Source: Lyophyllum atratum (Eukaryota; Basidiomycota; Agaricomycetes; Agaricales; Lyophyllaceae). From it: a DNA stretch of 64,000 nt. A program made the position numbers and the translations under genes. Shown in pieces: positions 46,402 through 57,005 of the stretch; positions within the stretch are counted from its first letter, which is position 1; the number at the start of each line of letters is the position of its first letter. The notes beneath the pieces were generated by a model that ran no database searches, was not told the DNA's origin, and was given only the letters and a program-made list of their open reading frames with translations. The DNA is taken from positions 992,001 through 1,056,000 of the forward strand of contig JACGCN010000006.1 of NCBI GenBank assembly GCA_014905825.1. The letters are read 5' to 3'.

Positions 46402-49390
46402 TTAGGACCGCTTTACCCCGCGCCAACAGCAGGCATACCTGGGGGCATGGTTAGTTGTGATGAGGTACAGGATAAGAGAAATGGACCGCTGACATGTTGA
46501 CTCTGTCAATGGCAACCGAACCATCCCGAATGGCCATAGGTGTAACTTCGAAACCTGCGTCTACAAACCTTTATGGCGGAGTTGTGGGCATCAAAGCATG
46601 AGACTGGGATGAAGATGCTTACATCTCATTATACCACGGCTTCCGCGAGGCGGACCGCCAGAAGACCATACCACCAGGCGCGAGGACGCGATAAAACTCC
46701 TCCACTTCATCCCTAACGTCTTTCGAGCCCGGCGTAAACCAATCCAGATGGTCCATGATTATTGCCCGTGTGAGCGACCAGCGCGACAGTCCACGGAGCA
46801 CGCTGGGAGATCTAACATGAGCAACACGAATGGAGCCAAATTTTGGAGACGTACTTCACGATAGACTCGGTGTGAAGTCGGAATGCGCTCATAGCACTGC
46901 CGTTGTCGGCCCTGAGTGCCTCGAAACCTCGGCGGGTCAGATAATTCGGGCATGATGCGGGGGTATAATGTCCCAGAAGGGCCTAAGGTCGTGCATCAGC
47001 TTCGGAACATCAAAAGACAAACTACATGGAGGTGCGTACGAGCAGATAGAAGTAATTCCCGGTCTTGAGTAAGTAGGTCGAAGTAAGTGGGTCGAGTGTG
47101 TGGCAGATGAAATCATAGATCGAGCCCTCTTCCAGCAGCATGCGACGCTGGTTCAATGGGACGCCCAGGGCATTCCAGCAGAACACCGGGTTCTTGAGCA
47201 GCGCCACGACGATCGGGTTCAGCAGGACGGGTCGCAGTTTCGTCCGCCAGACAGTCGCTTGCTCCTCTAGAGTATCGCAATTGCACATCTTCTCGACGTG
47301 CTTTGTCACACCTGCGAGGGTGAAGATGATGCGCGCGAGGCGTAGGGCCCACCCGCTGTAACCCCGCATGTAGAACGCAGAGGAGAAAGCGTCATCGTTA
47401 AGCCGCCAGAACTGGTAAGCGCTGGAAGAGAGGTGCGGAGCGAGCTTCGAGTCGAGGAGCGTGCGGAAGTGTGGGTGACGGCCGGCACCGAAGAGGGCGA
47501 AAAAGTCTTCATAGGATAGACTCTGGAGGGCGGCAAGCTTAAGCTCGAGGAGGTGACCTTGGCTAGAGGGCGCGTAAATCAATCGGTAATCGAGACGGTA
47601 AGAAAGGCTATGCCTACCATGGATTCATGTCTACACAGTGTATCTGCAGGCGGATTAGACGAGGCATAAATATATTTTTTCTGATAACCATACCCGCTTG
47701 GGTTGGGCCTCGATGGCATAGTGAAGAGCATTGTCCCCAGCCGAGGTGATCACAAACATGGAGTCGTCGCTCGACAAATCGAGATGCTTCATATCTTCAA
47801 ATGGATCTTCCTGTCTGGGTGTCAAGTTGTTGCATCTCCGGATGGATAATGCACTGACCCATGTGAAAGAATAGATGAAAGTTCTGAACTCTTATGTACC
47901 GGTTGTTCATAGTAATGGTAGCCGCCAGGGCTGATACGCCAGATGAGAAGTTGTATAAGATAATCAATAATCAGTTGGATGCTCACCTTGTCTGCCTGAT
48001 AGTGGAAAGAACTCAGCGGCGGCGTGATATCAATGATCGTGTGCGCATCGTTAGTAGATTCCTTCAGATCCATGAAGGGCTCGCCGATTTCCAACGGTGG
48101 AACAGTTTCCTTGACATCGTGGTGGGCTAGTATTGGGGAGCCGATGAAATTCCCTCCTTCAACTTCGAAAGCGTGGCGCATTCGGGTGACATCGCAAGAA
48201 CGGGGCCGACCAAGCCAGATATAGTAAGGACTAGCGAAAGGGTCGTGAAGGATTTTCTGACTTAAGGAAGGATGCAGACTCACATTTGGACAATAAACGG
48301 AAGGATAAACCGATTGCGGCCGTTGTAGCTTTTCATCTAATGAGGATAGTGTTGGTACAATACTCGTCATTACCAAGAGGGTGGGACTAACGGTGCCGAA
48401 CTTGTATTCGAGATATGACCTTCGTGCGGAGCCAAGAGAGATCTTAAGCAGGCTGGTAAGAGACTGCACGCGTATCATGCGGACTCGCTTACATGATCGA
48501 AGTCGAACCAGATTTGCCAGAACCATCGCGAAAGCCACCCGCATTCCTTGCTGATGCCACCAATCGCCTTCTCGTGGAGTGAAGGTTGCTTTTTCGCTGT
48601 ATAAAAGTCGACGACACCAAATAATCCGTCCTGAGGAGAAAGAACATGATCGATGCGATCTAGTAAAGTGTAATAGTTGGGAATCTATCGACAAGTGTTA
48701 TCATCTGTCTCTCAGTGATAATATAGAGAGCCTCACCATGGACAATGAATAGCTCATCGTAATGAATCCAATACTTCCTTTGGGGTCCTTCCCATCCGCC
48801 CACTCTGGTAAGGTAAACTGGTTTGCGTCCTGGCACAAAACGGTGACATTGTTCCACCCTTTCGCAGCGAAGCGTTTCCTGGCGACCTGTAGCAACGGCT
48901 CACAGAGATCGATAACATACACGGCATCAAAGGAAGAGATGGGAAAGTATTTGTCCATCAGCTCGATGTTGTAGCCTAGGCGAAAGATTAGTATGTAGAA
49001 AGGTGAAAGGAGGAAAAGAAACTTGCCTGTTCCACCGCCAATGTCAATCCACACTAGAGGCCTAGTTTGGCTGAGAAGCACGCATGGAGCGCAGGTGGCT
49101 GGCGGACAAGCTCAGCATGGTGTTGCGGCCCCTGAGAAGGGAATTGCGGGTTTTATCATAGATATCTGCTTGCCCTTCGTAGAACTGGTATAAAAGCTCG
49201 AGAATGCTGGGATATGCGGAAGAAAGTTAGAGCAGACCTTATCCAATCGATCCTTCTGGTCGCAGGCACCGATGGGTCGAATGAAGCAGTGCCAGATAAA
49301 TCGTAGCTGTGGCCGGAGAAGCCAAGCAAGAATAGCAGCGACGAGAAGAAGGGTGAAATGAAAGAGTTGGGCGGCCTCAAGAATAACCAT
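46402..49390 (-). CDS. BTA1: betaine lipid synthase, BtaB-BtaA fusion
   Basis: Ten or more exons. A membrane segment starts MVILEAAQLFHFTLLLVAAI, then QFYEGQADIYDKTR and LLRGRNTMLSLSASHLRSMR. The SAM-dependent methyltransferase (BtaB) half has WIDIGGGTG, YNIELMDKYFPISSFDAVYV and IDLCEPLLQVARKRFA. The second half is the BtaA/DUF3419 domain: MFVITSAGDNALHYAIEAQP, KRVWAVDMNPCQGHLLELKL, FGAGRHPHFRTLLDSKLAPH, SAYQFW, then DHLDWFTPGSKDVRDEVEEF and VFWRSASRKPWYNEMFVDAG, ending VNMYACCWRGVKRS. BtaA transfers the aminocarboxypropyl group of SAM to diacylglycerol and BtaB N-methylates it, giving DGTS, a phosphate-free phospholipid substitute typically induced by phosphate starvation. The order methyltransferase-then-BtaA is that of fungi. 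Anomalies: an apparent surplus base at 49066-49068 and a GC-AG intron at 48976-49026. Confidence 0.9.
48976..49026 (-). other. GC-AG intron in BTA1
   Basis: On the minus strand the exon end ACAG is followed by GCAAGT and the intron ends CGCCTAG. Removing these 51 nt joins GGGTG to YNIELMD, which restores the methyltransferase SAM motif in frame. The donor is GC instead of GT but otherwise matches the consensus perfectly, as is usual for GC-AG introns spliced by the normal spliceosome. Confidence 0.8.
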
Positions 49391-50035
49391 GGTGTTCCAG
49401 AGCCGGGGAGGTGGAGAAGAGCTCGCGAAACATCCGGGGCAGTGATACACCTTTTGTATTAGCGTACGTGCATGCAAGTTGCAAAACGTGATAGTTTGGA
49501 CCTAAATTTATGTGGAGTGTAGCACAGAGGGGACATTCGCCTCAGCGAAGCGAAAGGAGGGGGTCTTGGGCCAACGTGAGCGCTGGACAACAACGCACGA
49601 GGGCACTATCACGAGCTCGACGAACGTGCGGGATCATACGCAGCGAACATGGGTGAAAAGCTGAGCATATTACATAATAGATTTGGGGTCCTAGATGGCT
49701 TCAGCCCCATGGTGCATACTTAGAGTTGGTCGGTGCGTTGCAGAATTGTTGTAGAACGAGGAGAGGGAGGGAGAGGGCTAAATATAGATTGCAAGGACAA
49801 TGGACAATAGCGGCAAACAAGTCGGAGATGGGCAAGAGATGGCTATGACCCTGTCACTGTCAGTCTGAGGTGGACTGGCCACAACAAGGCAGAGCCCGCC
49901 TGCTCACCTTGTCCCCATAGTATTATCAGTCCCATTGTTCTGACCTCTCACGTGGTCGGAATACACCGATTCACCAGCGCCGTCAGCTTGACTGTGAACT
50001 TGGTTCTGCCCACTGTGCATCCTTAACCCTTCGCT
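49391..50035. other. divergent promoter region, BTA1 and ELL
   Basis: 645 bp between divergent start codons. A purine-rich stretch (GAGGAGAGGGAGGGAGAGGG near 49758) is present. No gene was recognised; it presumably holds both promoters. Confidence 0.4.
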
Positions 50036-52503
50036 ATGCCTCTTCCAGAGACTACTCTGTCTCTCGGCCCCCATACCAACCCTGGCGAGTCTGAACACTC
50101 AAAGCCCAAGGTAGCCATGCTCGTTCGCATGTCTACCGAGACCCTGGACGCTCTCCAAGCCCTCGGTGAGAAGCCTCCAATGGATTTCGAATTCGGTGAC
50201 ACCCCAGTAAGTATGCACTTGCCCGTTGATTCCACAATACCTGACCGTATCAGGGGATACACATCGGAGGCACCTTCTATCCAATGCGGTCGTTGAAGGA
50301 AGAGACTCCGCATGAACTGTACCTTCGCACCCACTCAGCTTCTAAACCAAATGCGCCCCTCAAACTTTACGCTAATGTTACCGGAAAGTTCACCATTGAA
50401 CACGACAAGCTCGGAGCCAATCTCAAAGACAGGATTCGCGAGAAAACTATCGACGCTGCTAAGCAGCGAGACGATCGTAAAACGAAATTCATCGACACCC
50501 CGCCTACCCTTCCTGCCAAGACCACAAAAAAGCGGAAAGAACAATCATCTGCAATGTTTCGTAATGCCATTCGTCCGTCCGACCAAGTAAAGCTCAACGC
50601 ATCCAATTCCTCAGTCAGTCGTCGCCCCCGCGCGCGTCGCTTCTCCCGCTGCCTGCGGCACCCAAGAAGAAACCGAGCGATTCGTCAATTCGTAAACGGC
50701 TGGTGCACTGCATGGCTGTCCAGGAGAGACCTCGAGACCAGATCATAAAACTAGTTACCGGTGCCGATTGTGATGCATCGAAACGCCGCGAGGTTCTTGA
50801 TCTCTTAGAAGAAGTGAGGATTCCTTTCGGATCCTTCCAGGACATTACTGAAGAGTTTCACTAGGTTGCAGAGCAAACATCCGCCACCAAGAAGGGCGAA
50901 GACCCTGGGTCAAAGATTTGGCGTCTCAGGACAGAATCATGGAAAGAAGTTCGACCTTTCGAATGGCCTAAACTGCCTGAACAAGAGCGTATAAATTTGG
51001 CGAGAACGGGTCGCCAGAAGCTGAGCAGCTTGGGTATCAAACAGTCCGATCCTCTCTGGGAACATTTCACATTCCGTTCCCCCGCGACAACCGCTTCTGC
51101 AACTCCTTCTGCTGGTCCTTCGAGGATCACTTCAGCCGTGCCTAATGGCGAAACCAAGCAGGGAGTTAAACTAGAGGTCGTCGCGAAGCGTGGGGTATCG
51201 TCGAAAGAGGTTAAGGAGAAGAAGGCGAAACCGAAACCCGACCCCGGCGCGGAAATTCAGATGAAAGATGAGAGCATCAAGGCTGCACCCCGCGTCAGCA
51301 ACGCGAATGGCAAAATGAAGGACACCGAGAGCGCATCCTCCAAGTCTTCTGCTGTTGCTGGCTCAAGGAAGCCCCCAGGATCTGGCTTCAGGGCTGGGAA
51401 AACTACCTCTCAGGATTCATACGACGATGGCGCTAGCCGTAGTTCTGTTCTTCAAGGCAAATCAGTGGATAGAGGAGATGCCAACCAGCCTCGCTCCTCG
51501 CTACCCGCCAAAGTCCTTCCATCAACCCAACAAGCAACTAAGCACGAAAGGCTTAACGGTTCCACCATACCAACTCAGCGGATACGGAAGCTGCGAGAGT
51601 CTGATGCTGGTTTTGGCTCCGATTCCGACCGGGAGAGGGGTCCAGATCGGCTGAGAGAGGGTGCTAAAACCAAGACAGTGGTTAAGCAAGAGGGAGGCGA
51701 GGAAAGGCGGAGGTTGGAGACCCCTACCCTTAAACGCAAACAAGACGGTAACGATTCCGAGGTTCCGGCTTCGCAAAAGAAACGGAGGACGGAAACTGGT
51801 GCAGTTTCGGCTTCGTCCTCGAAGGATACCAAACCCAAGGATCTAGTCATTACCCAAAAAGCCAGAACTAGCGCCGCCAGCTCGCCCAAAAGTACGGAAG
51901 GACGCGTCACCACCGCTGCACCCACCTGCTTTACCCAAAATCAACAAGAAGGAGATTCCTGCATCGCGCTCCTCGGTGTCTATGCGAGACGGAAAAGCGT
52001 CTCCGCAGAAAGTACCTCTTCCACACAGTCCCGCGGTCGGGCAGACTCTAAGGCGAACTGGTGCGTCGCACAAGAATCGCCGCAAGTCACCTATCTACAC
52101 ATCCTCTTCAGAAGATGAAGGCGAGATTCGCAAACCGAGACGGGATGCGCCCAACGGGCCGCCACCCACGCTTCCTATGACCAGCCATCACCCTAGCACC
52201 CAGTCCCCATCCCAGTCCCGTCCCAATGCTCGCGAGTCACGACCTCTACCGACAGACCATGCCAGCCTGCGTGTGCGATATAGTGCGACGTACAACGAGT
52301 ACGTGGCGGTATTTGGGAAGATGGTTTCGCAAAAGACCAAGATTGACGGTTTGCTGCGCAACGGGGAGAGCGGGTCGACGACGGACTCTGATGGCGATGC
52401 CGACCTGATGGACGCGGAGGACTTGGCAAGACTCAGTGTGGATTACAAGAGGTTATATGGCGAGCTGGCGACGATCCGTGGCATGTTTCCTGAGACCGAT
52501 TAA
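50036..52503 (+). CDS. RNA polymerase II elongation factor ELL-like protein
   Basis: The start MPLPETTLSLGPHTNPGESE leads into KPKVAMLVRMSTETLDALQA and MDFEFGDTP, then, across an intron, GIHIGGTFYPMRSLKEETPH, LKLYANVTGKFTIEHDKLGA, IREKTIDAAKQRDDRKTKFI. This is the ELL N-terminal domain that binds EAF. A winged-helix-like region follows: SDSSIRKRLVHCMAVQERPR and DQIIKLVTGADCDASKRREV, then KIWRLRTESWKEVRPFEWPK and YP-type equivalents. A long basic Ser/Lys-rich disordered stretch leads to a C-terminal occludin-homology-like helix, RVRYSATYNEYVAVFGKMVS, ending LATIRGMFPETD. ELL with EAF stimulates Pol II elongation. Two frame changes need explanation: near 50590-50660 an intron starting GTAAAGC fits; near 51780-51930 either a missed intron or a 1-nt indel is required. 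Family call is good; exon detail is not. Confidence 0.8.
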
Positions 52504-52990
52504 GCAAGTGCTGCTCAATCGACAAGTTGGTAGCTTGGGTTCTGGGTTTGTAAACTATAATGGGACTCTTTCGTCATGTATCTACGAAAGGATTCTCGGC
52601 TTTGCTAGAGATACGGGGATATCATGTATCACCAACGCGCAGATAATTTATTCTACTCCTCTGACCTGCTCAGGCTGAGTGCACGTGACCATGAACCCAT
52701 GGGCTATGTTTGTCATTATTAAGGTCCAAGTCTGATCTGATCCCGGGATATTGTCGGATTAATGTTCTTTCAAACACCTTCCAAACATGTATCCTCTGCG
52801 AACAGATGACATGAAACTTGCCCTTCTTTGGTCTAATTCTCTCGCATGACCGGCGAAACGTACGGTAACAGCGTTGTCTATCATGAGATAGAGAAGCGCC
52901 ATTTTTTAGGATCCGAAAATAGGGCGGAAAACGCCTTTAAAATGGCGCAGTTCTGCAATCATTAGCACATCGTCGACTTTTCCTCTCACT
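52504..52990. other. intergenic, ELL 3' flank and DUF1479 promoter
   Basis: A 487-bp same-strand gap. No coding character was seen. Confidence 0.4.
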
Positions 52991-54794
52991 ATGGTTCCTA
53001 CTACTGCTTCGAAGCCCATTGACAAGGCTGTTACAACTCCCCCTGCTGCAGCATTGCCTGAAGCACACCCAGCCTATTTCTCTGACCTCAAGAAAGCGCT
53101 GTGGAAGGATGAACTCCTCCAGAGCTGGAAAGAAGTTCTAGTCGCACTCGACGCTGCCGTCCAAGAAATTTCGTCCATAGGTGGTGCCGTGCGTATTGAT
53201 TATTTTGTCTTTGGGTAGCCACTTCAACAACGCGTCCCCAGGTAATTCCTCGCGTGACGTTCGCCCAGATGAGTGCAGGACTCTCAGACGACCAGGTCAA
53301 AGCCATCAGGAAAGTTGGCGTCGTCGTTGTCACTGGAGGAGTGCCTCAAGAGGTAGTCGCTATTGACTAATTAACCTAGCACTATCGTACTCACAACCCG
53401 CCTTTTATTTCTTGCGGTCGCAGGAGGCTTTGGCCTGGAAGCAATCTGTCAAAGACTATGCCGCTGCCAACACCGGCGAAATCACAGGTGCGAACATTTA
53501 CCGCTTTACTATGACAGCTGAATCTCTAATGCGTTTATGACAGGTTACCCAGCTGATAACATCCAGATCTATGAGATGTACAACTCTAAAGGCCAGGTCG
53601 CTGCGCGTGTGCACCCGGCCATTATCGAAACGCAGCGTTACTTGATGTCTCTCTGGCATATATCTGATCCCGACACCCAGATCAGCCTTGATACCCCGAT
53701 CTCTTACTTTGACCGTGTACGTATTCGCCATCCCGGAGACGTGACTTTCGTTCTGGACCCTCACATCGACAACGGCTCTGTGGAGCGGTGGGAAGACCCT
53801 ACATACCGCCACTGCTATCGAGAAATTTTGAAGGGAGGAAGCGCATGGAAGAATCATGATGCCTACGATGCGTCTCCCCGTCTGGATGCTGCACAGGATA
53901 TGCACTGGTTGCTCGTAAGTGGTAAACATATGTAAATCATTGTTCTGTATCGCTGAACTATGTGGGGAAGTCGCAGCAACCAAGGATCTATCTTTCGTGC
54001 ATGGCAAGGCTGGACTTCCATGTCGCGCACTGGGCCAGGGGAGGGCACCCTCCGCGTCCTTCCCATGCTTGAGCCCGCCATGGCCTATATCATCCTTCGC
54101 CCCTTCTTCGCTTTGAACGCTGGAACCAATGAGTGGGAAGTCGACCTTGAGAATCCAGAGTTCCCTGGAAGTCTTGTAGGTGGAAAGCAGTTCCTGACTA
54201 CCAAGACGCATCCCCACCTCAGGCTCGACAAAACTATGGTCGGGATACCGACAGTTGATCCTGGTGATCAGGTCTATTGTATGTGTCGCTGTAATGAAAT
54301 TTATAACATGGATTGACGACACTCTTTTCCCTAGGGCACTGCGATATTGTCCACGAGGTTGAGGGTCACCATAATGGAAAAAATGACTCTTCTGTCGTTT
54401 ATATTCCTGCGGTCCCATTGACTGTCAAGAAGTGAGTAGCAAGTTCAACCGTCGTTGGCAGTTGCTTCATGTTTGTGCGAAAATCTGACTTCGCGGCTCG
54501 CAGTGGTCGCTACCTTCGTGAACAGCGCGCCACATTTGAAGCTGGTCTTCCTGCTCCGTACGCCCCTTACCCGCTGTCTATCGTTTCGATTACTGACTCG
54601 TTCCTTTCCTATACGACAGCGATTTCCCTAAGGGACCTGGAGAGTCCAACTGTGTTGGACGCGCAACACCTGCGGACGTTACATCTGTCGAGGGTCGACG
54701 GGCCTTCGGGTTGGAGCCGTTCGAGGTGAAAGGCGGAGAGAAATCCAAGTCTTTCATCAAGACCATGAATGATCTACTGTTCGAAGGGAGATAG
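52991..54794 (+). CDS. DUF1479 family protein, probable 2-oxoglutarate/Fe(II) oxygenase fold
   Basis: Seven or so exons. Landmarks in order: HPAYFSDLKKALWKDELLQS, IPRVTFAQMSAGLSDDQVKA, KVGVVVVTGGVPQE, YPADNIQIYEMYNSKGQVAA, VHPAIIETQRYLMSLWH, LDPHIDNGSVERWEDPTYRH with a likely H-x-D metal pair, NQGSIFRAWQGWTSMSRTGP, GEGTLRVLPMLEPAMAYIIL, HCDIVHEVEGHHNG with the distal His, then DFPKGPGESNCVGRATPADV and a final FIKTMNDLLFEGR. This is the DUF1479 pattern, which in bacteria and fungi resembles the cupin-fold oxygenases; substrate and pathway are unknown, and some fungal members respond to carbon source. The join near 53890-53980 is out of phase by one base with the obvious GTAAGT donor, hinting at an indel. 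The stop is TAG at 54792-54794. Confidence 0.8.
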
Positions 54795-55104
54795 TTCGTC
54801 GTTTAGATCGTACAGCACAAAGAATGAAAGTGGCTACCGTTTAAAGTACCTTGCCAGAAAGTTACATGTCGGATATTTCGGACCGAACTCGCCGGTGTAG
54901 CCACCTTAATTTCCATTTTGAGTACTTTGCCCTTTGCCTTCACCTAGCTTCACCTTCTACCTTGCTTCTACCACTATGTGCGGGATCATCAACAATTATT
55001 CGCGAGGTCAGGCGGTGTTTTTTGCATCTTTACTGCGCGATTCATTCTTGAGTCCGTCAGCCTCACCTGGATCAAGTAGCATTTGGTCAGCCACCCACGT
55101 ATAA
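54795..55104. other. gap before unrecognised membrane protein gene
   Basis: This 310-bp stretch probably holds the upstream region and perhaps the first exon of the next gene. A 42-codon open frame starting at an ATG near 54976 could be that exon but has no recognisable content. Confidence 0.35.
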
Positions 55105-56897
55105 TCACCTGGTGTCTCTCGAATCCAGCGCAGAGAGGCGATCTTCCCTATCACGAATCACAAGCTCGCTGTAGAATGGCACCGACAGTATCTTCTGGTT
55201 CCCAGCAGTGAAACCGACGAACTTTCCGTTGCTGGTCAGGACGTAACCCTCAACCCCAGCTTGCGGCGAACCAGGCCCGACAATCCACAGGATTTGCCAG
55301 ATCTATTCGGCGAGCGCATGATATTCACCACAAGCGTTCCCAATCAAAGCTATGTCGCGTCGTCAATATCCAACCCAACCAATTATCCACCAGCCATCTA
55401 ATCCCACCCCTACACCAGACAATGACGACTTCGTTCCGTACACCCCACCAATCGCCCTCCATGCAAATATCGTACCCCTTGCAACATCGACGACCATGCC
55501 CGGTACCACGGGCTCCTCCTTGATGCCAGGTCACTTACCAGTTACGGAAATCGTCCTAATTGCGGGCGGGGCGCTCGTTGCTGCTGCTGTTGGAGTAGTG
55601 GGAGTGTTCATGATCCGCTCACTTCTCATGAGAAAACGGTTACGGATTCTGGGATGCTGTCGTCGAAGGCAGAAACCAAAGCAGGGAATCAGATCATCAG
55701 ACAAAGGGGCTCTCGTTGCAAATGATGAGTTTGACTGATGCTACCTGGGGAACGCCGACACGCTTTGTGTACGTCGAAAGCATCAACGAGGTGACCGGAG
55801 ATGATGATCGGCATGACCCAGTTTCTTCACTCGACAGTTCTCCCAGTGCGCCCTCAATGTCTACCTGGTCAATCCATGAACGGCGTGGTTCACCTGGGAT
55901 CCGCGATGGGGACGGCTTCCAAGAGCGGTTACACGTGGAAGAAAACGATATCACACTTGCGCTGAATGTGGCACTGCGGGATGTAACAACTGAAACGAAG
56001 GAAGACCCCGAGAAAGTCGCCGAAGAAACCTTCTTTTTCCTTGGCCACGCAGAAAACGTGTCGAGCTTCAAATCGCTTCAAGCCAACATCGACAGCCTAG
56101 CAAAGGGCGTATCTTCCCCCAGCATCCAGAATCGGCCAAGGCAGGGATCCGACGCATCCGCATCTTCTCAAGAAACCAATTATCCGGAAGTTGTAGAATG
56201 TTTCTCTGCTTCAACTTCTAGATCTTCGATGACTTCTCTCGCGAGCACTGACAGTGAATTTGATGAAGAAGAGCTAGAGGTCGTTTACGAAGTCAAACGC
56301 GCTCATGCTCAAAGCGTAGAGATCAAAAAAGGGGTCCTCGTGGCTTGTCGGCCCTCGACGTCTACTTCTAACGACATATTGATACCGGATGTTCTCCCGA
56401 CGGTTGTTATCTCGGAGCCTTCGCCACTCCTTCTGTCCCTTAACGAACAGAATTTTGGCGGCTCCATGTATTCTCTTGAAAGCTCGCTCTCCACCGGTAC
56501 CACGGCGAGTCTCGGGGGATGCAATACAACACCTTCTTTGTCTTCGCTTACTCGAGAGCACTCACACGGTACCCTTGGTTCTTTTTCGACCTCTTTTTCA
56601 ACTATAACGCGGGCGGAAAACGACGAAGGGTGCCTTCAACCTCCGATTCCTTATCTCATGGTGACTCGGCCAAGTGATTCAAGCATATTCACAACCGAAT
56701 CGAATGCGAGTGGTGCTTCTGTAGATCTGAACGAGTTCCCGCTTCCTCCTAAACCGGTCAAGCCGTCCTACTATTCAAGGTTGATGGATCAGGTCCATGG
56801 ACGGAAACGGGTATGGGATAACCACCCTGCGGACTCGAGCGTATCCCAAAGAAGGTCGACGGTAGAGCAGTTCATAATGATGTATTCGAGTACATGA
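55105..56897 (+). CDS. single-pass membrane protein of unknown function
   Basis: From 55105 an open frame without an early ATG encodes a compact stretch: ITNHKLAVEWHRQYLLVPSS, ETDELSVAGQDVTLNP and DNPQDLPDLFGERMIFTTS. After about 55390 the frame shifts by one and continues PTPTPDNDDFVPYTPPIA, then a clear transmembrane helix (VLIAGGALVAAAVGVVGVFM, about 55553-55612) followed by a basic stop-transfer patch RKRLRILGCCRRR. After about 55690 another shift leads to a 390-residue acidic Ser/Thr-rich tail ending QFIMMYSST. The layout suggests a type I plasma-membrane protein with a small extracellular domain and a long cytosolic tail, but I do not recognise the family. The two frame changes may be short introns or 1-nt errors. 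The 5' end is unresolved. Confidence 0.5.
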
Positions 56898-57005
56898 TAA
56901 CCACGTGACCGTTCTGCGTGCAAGTCGCGTGTTGTGGTTCTATTGTTTCGTCCCCGTCTGATATTGCTGCACAATGGAGGCGCCGTCTCCTGCACTCCAT
57001 CCACC

